Positions 9,802 to 20,492 are shown, numbered from the stretch's first letter. The stretch: 64,000 bases of DNA from an uncultured Bacteroidales bacterium (GCA_905235085.1 CAJOKD010000019.1:1-64000); one strand, 5' to 3'. The notes: generated from the sequence alone by a model not told the origin. Translations and numbers: made by a program.

Positions 9802-11118
9802 TTACTTGCTGTAGATATTGACTATCGTCTCGTAGAGTTCCTGCTTGCCGCTGGTCTGGGCAGGCTCGCCGTGCGCCTTTGCATAATCCACGAGTTCTTC
9901 CAGGGTCATCTTCCCTTCCTCGAAGCGTTTGCCTTCGCCCGAATCGAATGATGCGTAGCGCTCCTTGACCATCGCCGGGATAGGAGACTCCTCTACGATA
10001 CGGGCTGCATTGAGAAGCGCACGGGCCATAGCATCCATACCGCAGATGTGGGCGATGAATATGTCTTCAGGATCGGTGGAGTTCCTGCGCAGCTTGGCAT
10101 CGAAGTTGGAACCGCCGTTGCCAAGGCCGCCGTTGCGGATGATCTGCAGCATCGCCTGGGTGAGTTCGAACAGATCCACAGGGAACTGGTCCGTATCCCA
10201 GCCGTTCTGGGCGTCTCCCCTGTTGGCGTCGATCGAACCGAGCAGACCGTTATCCACGGCCACTGCAAGTTCGTGTTCGAAAGTATGGCCGGCGAGGGTC
10301 GCGTGGTTGACTTCGATGTTGACCTTGAAGTCCTTGTCCAGACCGTTCGCACGGAGGAATCCGATCACGGTCTCCGTATCCACGTCATACTGGTGCTTGG
10401 TAGGCTCCATCGGCTTGGGTTCGATGAGGAAGGTGCCCTTGAATCCCTTGGCGCGGGCGTAGTCGCGGGCTGCCTTAAGCATATTGGCAAGATGGTCCTT
10501 CTCTCTCTGCATCTGGGTGTTCAGAAGGCTGGAGTAGCCCTCACGTCCTCCCCAGAAAACATAGTTGGTGCCCCCCAGCTTGATGGTGGCATCGATCGCA
10601 TTCTTGATCTGTACCGCAGCACGGGCTACCACTCCGAAGTCCGGATTGGTGGCAGCTCCGTTCATATACCTCTTGTTGCCGAACACATTGGCGGTACCCC
10701 ACAGAAGCTTGATCCCCGTTTCTCCCATCTTACCGAGGACATAGTCGGTGATCTCACCCATCCTGGCCTCGTATTCCTCGATAGTCGGAGCCTCCTCCAC
10801 GAGGTCCACGTCGTGGAAGCAGAAATACTCGATACCGAGTTTCCGCATAATCTCGAATCCTGCATCCACCTTGTCCTTCGCCCTCTGCATAGGATCAGAG
10901 GCCTCATCCCAGGCATATTCGCGGGTCTGGCCGCCGAACTGGTCTCCGCTGGCCTGTCCTAGAGTATGCCACCAGGCCATCGCGAACTTCAGCCAGTCTT
11001 TCATCGGTTTGCCAAGGACGACCTTCTCTGCGTCATAGTAATGGAATGCCAGCGGATTGGTGCTCTCCGCGCCCTCGAAAGGGATCCTGCCGATTTGCGG
11101 GAAATATTCTTTTGCCAT
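9802..11118 (-). CDS. xylA: xylose isomerase
   Basis: 438 aa; [47 protein letters not shown]. Confidence 0.97.
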   Translation of the reverse strand: MAKEYFPQIGRIPFEGAESTNPLAFHYYDAEKVVLGKPMKDWLKFAMAWWHTLGQASGDQFGGQTREYAWDEASDPMQRAKDKVDAGFEIMRKLGIEYFCFHDVDLVEEAPTIEEYEARMGEITDYVLGKMGETGIKLLWGTANVFGNKRYMNGAATNPDFGVVARAAVQIKNAIDATIKLGGTNYVFWGGREGYSSLLNTQMQREKDHLANMLKAARDYARAKGFKGTFLIEPKPMEPTKHQYDVDTETVIGFLRANGLDKDFKVNIEVNHATLAGHTFEHELAVAVDNGLLGSIDANRGDAQNGWDTDQFPVDLFELTQAMLQIIRNGGLGNGGSNFDAKLRRNSTDPEDIFIAHICGMDAMARALLNAARIVEESPIPAMVKERYASFDSGEGKRFEEGKMTLEELVDYAKAHGEPAQTSGKQELYETIVNIYSK

Positions 11119-11131
11119 AATCTATTGTAAA

Positions 11132-12610
11132 TTAATTGTTTATAACTTTATTCAATTCTTCTTTCCATTTTTCATAAGCCTCCAGGTAAACTTCTCCGTT
11201 GGATGGTTCGACCACCTCGAGGCGTTCGAGGGTGGAGAATGCTTCGTCGTGGTCCTTGTAAATTCCGGCACCCATTCCGGCAGCCTTGGCCGCTCCGTCT
11301 GCACCGTTGGTATCGTACAGTTCGATCGAAGCTCCTGTCACTCCAGCCAGCGTTTCACGGAATATCGGGCTCAGGAACATATTCGCGTAGCCCGCGTGTA
11401 TCGTGCTGGCTTCCATACCCATACCGGCGAGGATGTCCATCCCGTACTTGAATGAGAACACGACACCTTCCTGCGCAGCCCTGAGAATATGCTTCCAACT
11501 GTGGGTGTTATAGTTGACACCGAATATCCTGCAGCCGGTCTCGCGGTTCCCGAGCATCCTTTCCGCACCGTTGCCGAACGGAAGGATTCCCACGCCTTCG
11601 CAGCCTGGAGGAACCTCGGCGGCGTTGACGTTCATCTCGTCGTACATCATTCCCTGAGGAATCACGTTGCGCCTGACCCAGGAATTGGTGATTCCGGTTC
11701 CGTTTATGCAAAGGAGTATCCCCAGACGCGGATCCGAAGCGCTGTGGTTTACGTGGGCGAAGGAATTGACCCTGGACTGAGGGTCATAGGTAAGCTCCTT
11801 GCCTATGCCGTACACTACTCCGGACGTGCCGGCTGTGGCAGCTATGTCGCCAGGCTCGAACACATTCAGGGAGAGAGCGTTGTTCGGCTGGTCACCTGCC
11901 CTGTAAGTAACCGGGATCCCCACCCTGAGGCCAAGCTCGGAAGCGGCCTGGGAGGTCAGCCTGCCCTGTTCCGAGAACGTAGGACGGATCTGTGGCAGCA
12001 GTCCCACGTCGAAACCGAAATATTCCATCAGGAAAGTAGCCGGACGGTTTCCCGTGAAGTCCCAGAGCATACCTTCAGAAAGCCCTCCTACCGTGGTGCA
12101 AGCCTCTCCTGTCATCTTCAATGCAATGAAGTCACCGGGAAGCATTATCTTATGTATCCGGTCGAATAGCTCAGGTTCGTTCTCCTTCACCCAGGCCAGC
12201 TTGGAGGCCGTGAAATTCCCCGGAGAGTTCAGGAGATGCCCCAGGCACATTTCGCTGCCAAGGTCCCGGAAGGCTCGGTCTCCGTAAGGGACCGCCCTCG
12301 AATCGCACCAGATGATGGCCGGCCGGAGCGGTTCCATATCCTTCCCCACACAGACCAGACCGTGCATCTGGTAGGATATTCCTATCGCTGCAATTGCAGC
12401 CACGTCGATATCCCTGACCACTTCCGCGGTTGCTGTCTTGACATTCTCCCACCACATAAGGGGGTCCTGTTCAGCCCATCCGATCCTGTGGGATATGATA
12501 TGGGACTCGTGCTTGGGATAGAATGTGCTTGCGACGCTCTTTCCGGTCCGGACGTCGACCAGACTCGCTTTCACTGAAGAACTTCCGATGTCGTAACCTA
12601 ACAGATACAT
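11132..12610 (-). CDS. xylB: xylulokinase
   Basis: FGGY kinase MYLLGYDIGSSSVKASLVD, YQMHGLV, AGDQPNNALS. Confidence 0.92.
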   Translation of the reverse strand: MYLLGYDIGSSSVKASLVDVRTGKSVASTFYPKHESHIISHRIGWAEQDPLMWWENVKTATAEVVRDIDVAAIAAIGISYQMHGLVCVGKDMEPLRPAIIWCDSRAVPYGDRAFRDLGSEMCLGHLLNSPGNFTASKLAWVKENEPELFDRIHKIMLPGDFIALKMTGEACTTVGGLSEGMLWDFTGNRPATFLMEYFGFDVGLLPQIRPTFSEQGRLTSQAASELGLRVGIPVTYRAGDQPNNALSLNVFEPGDIAATAGTSGVVYGIGKELTYDPQSRVNSFAHVNHSASDPRLGILLCINGTGITNSWVRRNVIPQGMMYDEMNVNAAEVPPGCEGVGILPFGNGAERMLGNRETGCRIFGVNYNTHSWKHILRAAQEGVVFSFKYGMDILAGMGMEASTIHAGYANMFLSPIFRETLAGVTGASIELYDTNGADGAAKAAGMGAGIYKDHDEAFSTLERLEVVEPSNGEVYLEAYEKWKEELNKVINN

Positions 12611-12620
12611 ATCCTGATTG

Positions 12621-15470
12621 CTAAAGATTCAATTTAAGAGCCTTCCCGGCATATTCCACTTCGATGCCCTTCTCAGGCTGGGCATAGCCCCGGCCGTTCT
12701 GCGGAGTAACCAGCACGACGTTGAACTTGCGCGTACCGAGCATCCCCGGGAACGAGCCCTCACGGTCGCATATCTCCAAGGTGCGGGCAGCATCGTCATA
12801 TTTGAAGACTATCTTCGAATATGCGCCTTTCTCGTAATTGTAGTTCACGTCTTCGTCTTCGTAGAGGGTGAATTCCCCATCCTTTCCGGCATAGACGTAC
12901 AGGTCTATCAGGTCGGCGGGCTTTTCATCGGACCACTGGATATCAGGTCCGAAAGGAATGACCGATCCGGCCCTCACATACAGAGGCATCCGCTCATAAG
13001 GCGCCTGTGCGGTGATGGACTGGCCGCCGCCAAGGAATGTACCGCTGTAGAAGTCGTACCAGCCTTCGCACTCAGGAAGGTAAACCTCACGAGTGCGGGC
13101 CTTGTATTCATACACCGGACACGGCATAAAGGCCGGCCCGAACATCCACTGGTCATACAGGTCCGTCACTTTCGCGTCTCCCGGGAAGTCCATCGGAAGG
13201 CCGCGCATCAAGGTATAATCCTCGAAATGGATAGCTCCGAGGAGGGAATATACATAAGGCATCAGGCGGTAGCGCAGCTTCATATAGGAAAGGATGCTGG
13301 AATATGCAGGAGTGCCTTCCGGAGCGATGTTCCACAGTTCTCTGCGAGGCCACTGGCCGTGCGTGCGGAAGAGCGGCACGAATGCGCCGAACTGATGCCA
13401 CCTGGTCTGTAGTTCCCTCCACTCTTCCAGGTCAGGAGTCACCTTGCCGGTTGCCTCGAACACGCTTGCAGCCTGGGTGAACTTGTCCATAACGCTGAAT
13501 CCGCCGATATCCATCCCCCAGAAAGGAATGCCGCTCATAGAATAGCTCAGTCCGGCGGCCATCTGGGCCTGCATATCGTTCCAGCAGGTGCCGATGTCGC
13601 CGCTCCAGGTTGAAGTGGAATATCTCTGGAGTCCGGCGAATCCGTTCCTTGTCAGGAGGAACACCCTCTTGTCCGGCTCGACTTTGCGCTGGCCGGTATA
13701 GATTGCCTGGGCGTTGACCAGGGCATAAGCGTTCAGATATTCAGTGGAAGGCCCCAGCGCCGTAGGGGTGGTAAGGGCCTTCAGATAGTCCATAGGAAGG
13801 CAATCCCTGAGGTTCGGCTCACTGGCATCCATCCACCAGGCATCGATCTTACGACCGTATTTGGTATAGAGGCACTCGTCCATCTGCCTCCAGAACATCT
13901 TCCGTCCTCCTTCCGAATAGGCGTCATAGAAGGACTCGACATAACCGAGCCAGTCCTTGAGGCTGTCCTTCTCTGCAAGCGGATAGATGTACCCTGCCTC
14001 CTTGAGTTCCTTGTAGTGGTCGGTGTTGACATAGAACTTCGGCCACACGGAAATCATAAACCTTGCATTCATTGCGTGCACGTCGTCCATCATCTTCTCC
14101 GGATCGGGATAGCGGCTTTCATCGAATTCGTGGCTCCCCCACTGGTCGTTCTTCCAGTAATGCCAGTCCTGGACTATGTTGTCGACAGGAATGTTCCTGC
14201 TCCTGAATTCAGCCAGGGTCCCGACCAGTTCATCCTGGGTGCTGTAGCGCTCACGGCTCTGCCAGAATCCGGCGGCCCACCGCGGCATCACCTGTGCCTT
14301 GCCGGTAAGGGTCCTGTAGCCAGAAATGATTTCGTCATAGTCGTTTCCTGCGATATAGTAATAGTCCAGTTCCGGGCCCATCTCGGACCAGAATGAGAAC
14401 TTGGCCTGTTCTTCATCCGTCTGAAGCTCAGCCACCCTGAGGCCTATATAGGAGACATCTCCGTCAGGAATCCATTCCACCTTCACGGGCGTCTTCTCTC
14501 CCTTGTTCATCCAAGCCGTAAACTTGTATGAGTTGGGATTCCAAGCCGGTCTCCACCGCTCCGACACTACTTCCCGGCCACCGAGGCTGACCTTCTGGAA
14601 ACCGGCATAATAGAGGATGAAATGGTAGTTCCCGTCTTCAGGTGCCTCCAGAAACCCTTCATAAGTGACCTTCGCTCCTTTCAGCTTCACTTCCGGAAGA
14701 TTCCTTATAGCCCATTCGGTCTCATAATAGAGAGAATCCTCCTGGCGTATCACATGATCACCCTCGGCAGGAACGTAAGAAGCAGTCAAGCCTCCTTCAC
14801 TGCCGTCGGAACCATATACCTTGAACTCTTCATAAAGCTGCCTGTACGGTTCAGGATTGCCCCAGCGGCTCAGGGAGTAATTGTCCACCAATATACCGTA
14901 GTTCCTGTTGCTGACCACAAAAGGAACCGAGACCTTCGTATTGTACTGGTACAGTTCCTCGTTGCCGCCCTTGTGGTTGCACTCGAGGGACTGCTGCTGC
15001 CCGAGGCCGTAGAAGGCTTCTCCCTCCGGAGAATCGAATACAAGACGTGTGGAATAGCCATCCCTGCCTTCGACCGAAATCGGGGTGAATGACATCCTGT
15101 TCCCGTCAAGCACGCAGTCACCGTCCTTGGATGCGAAGCTCACGGCCCCGTCGGAGATACGTACGCAGGCCTTGACCGAAGAGGTCTCCAGCAATACCGA
15201 ACCATCGGCTTCACTTACTGAAAAGACGGGCTTGGACTCCTGCGGGACGATGATCAGGCTCTTCCTGCCGGAGAACTTCTTCCCCGGGGTGGCAGTTACC
15301 CTGACCAGTTTGTCTCCCATAACCTGAAGGCGGACCCTGGATGGTCCGTCGACGGTCTTTTCCGTGACCTTGACGGTCACACCTTCGGCATCTTGTTTCC
15401 AACCCTTGCCATTGCAAGAAACGAGAATGGTGACGGCCAGGACAGGCCAGAGGGTTCTTAGTGTTTTCAT
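12621..15470 (-). CDS. glycoside hydrolase family 31 (alpha-xylosidase-like) with PA14 insert
   Basis: GH31 core KIDAWWMDASEPNLRD and GDIGTCWNDMQAQ; PA14-like segment KVTYEGFLEAPEDGNYHFILYYAGFQKVSLGG; SP with C at MKTLRTLWPVLAVTILVSC. Confidence 0.9.
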   Translation of the reverse strand: MKTLRTLWPVLAVTILVSCNGKGWKQDAEGVTVKVTEKTVDGPSRVRLQVMGDKLVRVTATPGKKFSGRKSLIIVPQESKPVFSVSEADGSVLLETSSVKACVRISDGAVSFASKDGDCVLDGNRMSFTPISVEGRDGYSTRLVFDSPEGEAFYGLGQQQSLECNHKGGNEELYQYNTKVSVPFVVSNRNYGILVDNYSLSRWGNPEPYRQLYEEFKVYGSDGSEGGLTASYVPAEGDHVIRQEDSLYYETEWAIRNLPEVKLKGAKVTYEGFLEAPEDGNYHFILYYAGFQKVSLGGREVVSERWRPAWNPNSYKFTAWMNKGEKTPVKVEWIPDGDVSYIGLRVAELQTDEEQAKFSFWSEMGPELDYYYIAGNDYDEIISGYRTLTGKAQVMPRWAAGFWQSRERYSTQDELVGTLAEFRSRNIPVDNIVQDWHYWKNDQWGSHEFDESRYPDPEKMMDDVHAMNARFMISVWPKFYVNTDHYKELKEAGYIYPLAEKDSLKDWLGYVESFYDAYSEGGRKMFWRQMDECLYTKYGRKIDAWWMDASEPNLRDCLPMDYLKALTTPTALGPSTEYLNAYALVNAQAIYTGQRKVEPDKRVFLLTRNGFAGLQRYSTSTWSGDIGTCWNDMQAQMAAGLSYSMSGIPFWGMDIGGFSVMDKFTQAASVFEATGKVTPDLEEWRELQTRWHQFGAFVPLFRTHGQWPRRELWNIAPEGTPAYSSILSYMKLRYRLMPYVYSLLGAIHFEDYTLMRGLPMDFPGDAKVTDLYDQWMFGPAFMPCPVYEYKARTREVYLPECEGWYDFYSGTFLGGGQSITAQAPYERMPLYVRAGSVIPFGPDIQWSDEKPADLIDLYVYAGKDGEFTLYEDEDVNYNYEKGAYSKIVFKYDDAARTLEICDREGSFPGMLGTRKFNVVLVTPQNGRGYAQPEKGIEVEYAGKALKLNL

Positions 15471-15495
15471 TCAGTGTCGTCAATAAGTGTATCTA

Positions 15496-15503
15496 CAAAG
15501 TTA
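15496..15503 (-). promoter_or_regulatory. -7 element upstream of GH31-xylBAE operon
   Basis: Reverse complement TAACTTTG matches TAnnTTTG, 26 bp upstream of the GH31 ATG. Confidence 0.5.
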
Positions 15504-15599
15504 AAATTTCATCAGCTAAAATGAAAGGGCTGTACCCAATCCGCAAAATAATATTCAAACTTTGCTAAAAAAAGCGGAATTGCTATTTTTACTGCAATT

Positions 15600-16127
15600 A
15601 TGTTCAAAGTAAGTGATATCTACGATACTCCGCCAAAGGAGTTTTCCTCAGAACTCCAGAAGGAGGTATATTCGACCTTCGAAAGGCTTGGGATCCCTTT
15701 CGGGAGGGTGGACACCGACCCTGGGATAACGATGGAGGACTGCCAGAACATAGACAGGAAGATCGGTGTGCGCATAGTCAAGACCATTTTCCTCTGCAAC
15801 CGGCAGCAGACAGCGTTCTACCTGTATGTAACCACCGATGACAAGCCTTTCGTTACCAGGGAGTTCTGCAGTGCCCTGGGCATCCCGAGGGTCTCTTTCG
15901 CTCCTGCCGACAAGCTCTGGGACCTTACCGGGGTCCTTCCCGGAGCGACCACCATCCTCAGCGCCGTCCTGCCGCAGGCTTCCGGAGTCCATCTCGTGAT
16001 GGACAGGAACGTAGCAGGAAGTGAATGGTTCGCCTGCACTGACGGCACCGCTACCTGCTTCGTCAAGGCCAGAACCTCCGACATCATAGGGAAATACCTG
16101 AAAGACAAGGAGTTGATATTGATCTAA
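15600..16127 (+). CDS. prolyl-tRNA deacylase / YbaK-EbsC domain protein
   Basis: KIGVRIVKTIFLCNRQQTAFYLYVTTDDKP, LGIPRVSFAPADKLWDLTGVLPGATTILSAV. Confidence 0.85.
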   Translation: MFKVSDIYDTPPKEFSSELQKEVYSTFERLGIPFGRVDTDPGITMEDCQNIDRKIGVRIVKTIFLCNRQQTAFYLYVTTDDKPFVTREFCSALGIPRVSFAPADKLWDLTGVLPGATTILSAVLPQASGVHLVMDRNVAGSEWFACTDGTATCFVKARTSDIIGKYLKDKELILI

Positions 16128-16133
16128 GAGAGG

Positions 16134-17378
16134 ATGCGGCGCATCATATTCCATATAGATGTCAATTCTGCCTTCCTAAGCTGGACCGCCGTGAAGATGG
16201 TCCGGGAAGGCAAGGAGGACATCCGGCTCATCCCTTCGGTAGTTTCCGGCGACCCATCGGACAGGAGGAGCATAATCACCGCCGCCTCGCTTCCAGCCAA
16301 GAAGCTTGGCATCAAAACTGCGGAGCCGGTCTCGATGGCCCTCAGGAAATGTCCCTCCCTTCTGATCGTGAGAGGCGACTGGGAGTGGTACAAGGAGTGC
16401 TCGGAAGGATTCATCGGAATATGCCGTTCCTATTCTCCGGTTCTCCAGCAGTTCAGCATCGACGAATGTTTCATCGATATGAGTTTCCGCTGCAGCGGGA
16501 AGGATCCCGTCGAAGTCGCTGCCAGCCTGAAGGATGAGATCAAGACGAAACTGGGTTTCACCGTCAATGTAGGAGTAGGTCCGAACAAGCTTCTGGCCAA
16601 GATGGCATCCGATTTCGAGAAACCGGACAAGGTCCATACCCTCTGGTACGAAGAGGTTGAAGAGAAGATGTGGCCGCTGGGCGTCAGGGACCTGCTCTGG
16701 GTCGGCAGGAAGACTGAGGAACGGCTTCTCGCATACGGGATAGAGACCATCGGCGACATAGCGCGCCTGGATACCGGCCAGCTTACCCGGCTGGTAGGAC
16801 AGAAATTTGCACAACAGCTGCACGAGAACGCCAACGGCAGGGATGATTCTCCCGTAGAGACCGAAATCGCCGAGGCAAAGAGCTACAGCGCTGAAAGGAC
16901 ATTCAGCAAGGACCTTACGGACCCGAAGGACATCGACAGGGCTTTGTTCAACGTGGCCTGCATCGTTGCGCACAGGATCCGCAGGGATGATTTCAGGGCT
17001 TCGACGGTCTCGATGTTCATCAAGCACAAGGATTTTACGGTGATCCAGAAGCAGTGCCAGACATCCAGGCCGACTAACGTTACCGCAGTGATACTCAATG
17101 AAGCCAGGAGGATGCTCGGTGAGATATGGGATGGAAAGACCCCCTTGCGTCAAGTAGGACTCGGGGTGACAAAGCTGACCCACGAGAGTGCAATCCAGAT
17201 GTCTCTATTCGAAGATCCTGCTATGGAGTATTACCGTGAATGGGACCGGCAATATGATGAAAAGCACACCGGTCCGGACCGTTACAGAAGCAACGCTAAA
17301 AAGATACAAGGAGAAGATGGGAAGACCACCGTCGGGGATATCAGTGTCTGCCCAGGACAGAATCCAGATGGGCAATGA
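16134..17378 (+). CDS. dinB: Y-family DNA polymerase (Pol IV-like)
   Basis: IIFHIDVNSAFLSWTAV, FSIDECFIDMS, GVGPNKLLAKMASDFEKPD. Confidence 0.9.
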   Translation: MRRIIFHIDVNSAFLSWTAVKMVREGKEDIRLIPSVVSGDPSDRRSIITAASLPAKKLGIKTAEPVSMALRKCPSLLIVRGDWEWYKECSEGFIGICRSYSPVLQQFSIDECFIDMSFRCSGKDPVEVAASLKDEIKTKLGFTVNVGVGPNKLLAKMASDFEKPDKVHTLWYEEVEEKMWPLGVRDLLWVGRKTEERLLAYGIETIGDIARLDTGQLTRLVGQKFAQQLHENANGRDDSPVETEIAEAKSYSAERTFSKDLTDPKDIDRALFNVACIVAHRIRRDDFRASTVSMFIKHKDFTVIQKQCQTSRPTNVTAVILNEARRMLGEIWDGKTPLRQVGLGVTKLTHESAIQMSLFEDPAMEYYREWDRQYDEKHTGPDRYRSNAKKIQGEDGKTTVGDISVCPGQNPDGQ

Positions 17379-18405
17379 CGGCCTTCTGCTCTTCTTTCCC
17401 GCAATGATGTTCCCCTTCGAAGAACAGAGTCTTCAACTCACCCCCGGCCGAACGGGATGAGTAATAGTCCTGCATCCTGGAATAGCATTCTTCAACGGCC
17501 TCTTTCGGGAACAGCCGGTCCTTCGTCCCGGACAGGAAGAGATAAGGTTTCGGAGCGAGCCACTTCGCAATATCAGGGAAATCGTACTCTCTTCTCATCG
17601 AGGGAATCAGCATCGAATACACCGATGCGGAATATGGTTCCTTCTCAAGAGCCTTGAGTGTCATCCAGGACAGCGAGACTCCGGTCTTGACGTGCTTGCA
17701 GAAAGCAGTAAGGAGGAAACATCTGTGGGCGCCCATCGACCAGCCGAAAGCCCCTATCCTCCGCTTGTCGACAAAGGGCAGCGACCTAAGCACTTCGACT
17801 GCTGCAACATCTTCGGATAGAGTCATTTCCGCCCAGCATACCCCTCTCGCGGAAAGGCTGTCGTAAACAGCTCTCTGACCCTCATAGACCTCTTCCTTCA
17901 ACGGTTTCAGGGCCTTGAGCGCGGCTGGAGGAAGCGGTTCTCCGCCGAACATCCTTTCCGACCATTCCCGGCATTTCCGTGAACTCCTTCCTCCCCAGTA
18001 TAACTGCTCGGGGACTATCACTACATAACCCAGGGCAGCAAGGCTGTCGGCCAGATAGACTCCGTCGAAGTTCGTGTCTATCCACTGTCGGGAGGACCTT
18101 TTCACGTGCTCGGGAGAAGACGACATCGGCCGTACCAGCTTCTCCTTGCCTATGTCGAACCTGGCTCCGTGGTCGTGAAGCAGCACCAGTCCGGGTCTCC
18201 TGTCCCTGCGAGAAGCCCCGTCCGGCACAAGCAGGTAAGTCCTGAGGCGCTCATTACGGGAAGAGGAATATTCAACCAGCCTGCATTCATATCCTTCCCT
18301 CCTCTCGACCTCGAGCACACGAACGTCGGGCTTGGGAGGCCTGATGGGAGAAACAGGCCAGGACATTGCAAGCAGCAGGGAGAGGATGACGGCGCTATAA
18401 CTCAT
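17341..18405 (-). CDS. alpha/beta hydrolase (dienelactone hydrolase/acetyl esterase-like)
   Basis: GLVLLHDHGARFDIGKEKL; nucleophile elbow IGAFGWSMGAHR; C-terminal EGEHHCG. Confidence 0.75.
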   Translation of the reverse strand: MSYSAVILSLLLAMSWPVSPIRPPKPDVRVLEVERREGYECRLVEYSSSRNERLRTYLLVPDGASRRDRRPGLVLLHDHGARFDIGKEKLVRPMSSSPEHVKRSSRQWIDTNFDGVYLADSLAALGYVVIVPEQLYWGGRSSRKCREWSERMFGGEPLPPAALKALKPLKEEVYEGQRAVYDSLSARGVCWAEMTLSEDVAAVEVLRSLPFVDKRRIGAFGWSMGAHRCFLLTAFCKHVKTGVSLSWMTLKALEKEPYSASVYSMLIPSMRREYDFPDIAKWLAPKPYLFLSGTKDRLFPKEAVEECYSRMQDYYSSRSAGGELKTLFFEGEHHCGKEEQKAVIAHLDSVLGRH

Positions 18406-18790
18406 TCTTTATCAGGTCCAATACTCCGAAGTCGGCAGGAAGCCATTCCACTTCTCCAAGATGGTGCTTTGACAGCCATTTCGCGGCTTCGTGCTCGCGC
18501 AGCTCCAAGTCACCTGAGACGATGTGGCACATATAGCAATGCATAGTAAGGTGGAAGGAAGGATAATCGTAGTCCACCGTACACAGATACCGGTCCACTG
18601 ATATCTCTGTGGCCAGTTCTTCCCGGATTTCGCGCACAAGAGCCTCCTCCGGACTCTCTCCTGCCTCCATCTTTCCGCCCGGAAACTCCCAATAGTCCTT
18701 GAAATCTCCGTAGCCGCGCTGAGTGGCGAAGATCCTGTGTCCCGACTTGATTACGGCAGCGACAACTTCTATCGTTTTCTTCCTGTCCAT
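18395..18790 (-). CDS. mutT: NUDIX hydrolase, MutT-like 8-oxo-dGTP diphosphatase
   Basis: Nudix box GGKMEAGESPEEALVREIREELATEI. Confidence 0.88.
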   Translation of the reverse strand: MDRKKTIEVVAAVIKSGHRIFATQRGYGDFKDYWEFPGGKMEAGESPEEALVREIREELATEISVDRYLCTVDYDYPSFHLTMHCYMCHIVSGDLELREHEAAKWLSKHHLGEVEWLPADFGVLDLIKNEL

Positions 18791-18868
18791 ATCGCCTACA
18801 AAGATAACAATTCCATTGACTATTTGATGGAAATGATTAAATTCGCGTTTTCTTAATTCAATTACGCG

Positions 18869-20296
18869 ATGGGAGGTTTCTTCGGAACTATTTCAAAAAG
18901 GGAATGTGCCCCCGACCTTTTCTACGGCACCGACTACAACAGCCATCTTGGAACCAGACGCGGCGGCCTTTCCACATATGACTCGCAGAAGGGTTTCCTG
19001 AGAGGAATCCACAGCCTGGAAAACGGCTATTTCCGCAACAGGTTCGAAGATGAACTCAGCAAGTTCACGGGCAATGCCGGAATCGGCGTCATAAGCGACA
19101 CGGATGCCCAGCCGATGCTGGTCAACTCTCATCTGGGACGTTTCGCCCTGGTCACGGTAGCAAGGGTCAACAATGCGGAAGCGTTGATGAAGAAATTCCT
19201 GAGCGAAGGTATGTACCTCACCGAGTTCAGCAGCGGCAAGATCAACATTACCGAACTTATCAGTCTCCTGATAGTCAAAGGGAAAGACTTCGTGGAAGGC
19301 ATCGAGAACGTATTCCGCGAAGTCAAGGGTTCCTGCTCGATGCTCATCTTGACCGAAGACGGAATCATCGCGGCTAGGGATACATGGGGACGGACGCCGA
19401 TCGCCATCGGCCGCAAGGACGACGCTATGGCTGTCAGTTCAGAGAGTACTGCATTCGCCAACCTGGGCTTCGAACCGCATTCCTACCTGGGTCCTGGAGA
19501 AATAGTCCGTCTCAAAGCAGACGGTATCGAGCAGCTTCGTGCTCCGAATCCCCGCAAGCAGGTCTGTTCCTTCCTCTGGATATACTACGGCTTCCCTACT
19601 TCCTGCTACGACGGCAGGAACGTGGAGGAATCCAGGTTCCAATGTGGAAAGGAAATGGGACAGGCTGAAGACATCGATGTCGACTGTGTGTGCGGTGTTC
19701 CTGACAGCGGAATAGGAATGGCTGTCGGATATGCAGCCGGACACGGGGCTCCGTATATGCGCACCATCGCCAAATATACTCCGACCTGGTCACGTTCCTT
19801 TATGCCGACCAACCAGAGTATGCGTGACCTGGTGGCGAAGATGAAACTCATCCACAACACTGATATGCTCAACGGCCGCAAGGTTCTGTTCTGCGACGAC
19901 AGCATAGTCCGTGGGACCCAGCTCAGGGACAATACCCGTCAGCTTCACGACAGCGGAGCGAAGGAAGTCCATATGCGTATTTCCTGCCCTCCCCTGGTAT
20001 TCGGATGTCCTTTCCTGAATTTCTCCACCAGCAAGACCGAGATGGAGTTGATTACCCGCCGGATTATCGAGAAATTCGAGGGAGACAGCGACACCAATGT
20101 AGAGAAGTATACGGATTCTACTACTCCTGAATATGCCAGGATGGTGGATGAGATTGCTCGCCAGCTTAATCTTGATTCCTTGAAATTCAATACGATAGAG
20201 ACTCTTGTAAAGAGCATCGGGATGCCGCGAGAGGATCTTTGCCTCCATTGCTTCGACGGTTCTTCCGCCTTCACTCTCGAAGAAGAGAACAAGTAG
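18869..20296 (+). CDS. amidophosphoribosyltransferase-like protein (N-terminal Cys absent)
   Basis: PRPP-binding VLFCDDSIVRGTQLRD; PDSGIGMAVGYA; N-terminus MGGFFGTISKRECAPDLFYGTDYNSHLGTRRGG. Confidence 0.85.
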   Translation: MGGFFGTISKRECAPDLFYGTDYNSHLGTRRGGLSTYDSQKGFLRGIHSLENGYFRNRFEDELSKFTGNAGIGVISDTDAQPMLVNSHLGRFALVTVARVNNAEALMKKFLSEGMYLTEFSSGKINITELISLLIVKGKDFVEGIENVFREVKGSCSMLILTEDGIIAARDTWGRTPIAIGRKDDAMAVSSESTAFANLGFEPHSYLGPGEIVRLKADGIEQLRAPNPRKQVCSFLWIYYGFPTSCYDGRNVEESRFQCGKEMGQAEDIDVDCVCGVPDSGIGMAVGYAAGHGAPYMRTIAKYTPTWSRSFMPTNQSMRDLVAKMKLIHNTDMLNGRKVLFCDDSIVRGTQLRDNTRQLHDSGAKEVHMRISCPPLVFGCPFLNFSTSKTEMELITRRIIEKFEGDSDTNVEKYTDSTTPEYARMVDEIARQLNLDSLKFNTIETLVKSIGMPREDLCLHCFDGSSAFTLEEENK

Positions 20297-20336
20297 CATC
20301 CCAGGTGCCGCACGTTAGTGCGGCACCTGGGATGCT
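20295..20336. terminator. perfect 19-bp stem terminator
   Basis: AGCATCCCAGGTGCCGCAC-GTTA-GTGCGGCACCTGGGATGCT; begins inside the TAG stop of the purF-like gene. Confidence 0.8.
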
Positions 20337-20346
20337 TTGCATAGCG

Positions 20347-20431
20347 CGGAGAGTGAGGGATTCGAACCCCCGGAGCCTTTCAGCTCAACAGTTTTCAAGA
20401 CTGCCGCCATCGACCACTCGGCCAACTCTCC
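20347..20431 (-). tRNA. tRNA-Ser (TGA)
   Basis: Reverse complement GGAGAGTTGGCCGAGTGGTCGATGGCGGCAGTCTTGAAAACTG...GGTTCGAATCCCTCACTCTCC; long variable arm. Confidence 0.93.
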
Positions 20432-20492
20432 AATGATGTGTTCCTTCTCAGGAAGGACTGCAAAGATACTTAAAAAATCTATCTTCCAAAAA

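Noticed and set aside
8454-9821. 455-aa plus-strand ORF
   Set aside because: Antisense to xylE; low-complexity charged translation, no family
16176-17183. 335-aa minus-strand ORF
   Set aside because: Antisense to dinB; translation lacks protein-like motifs
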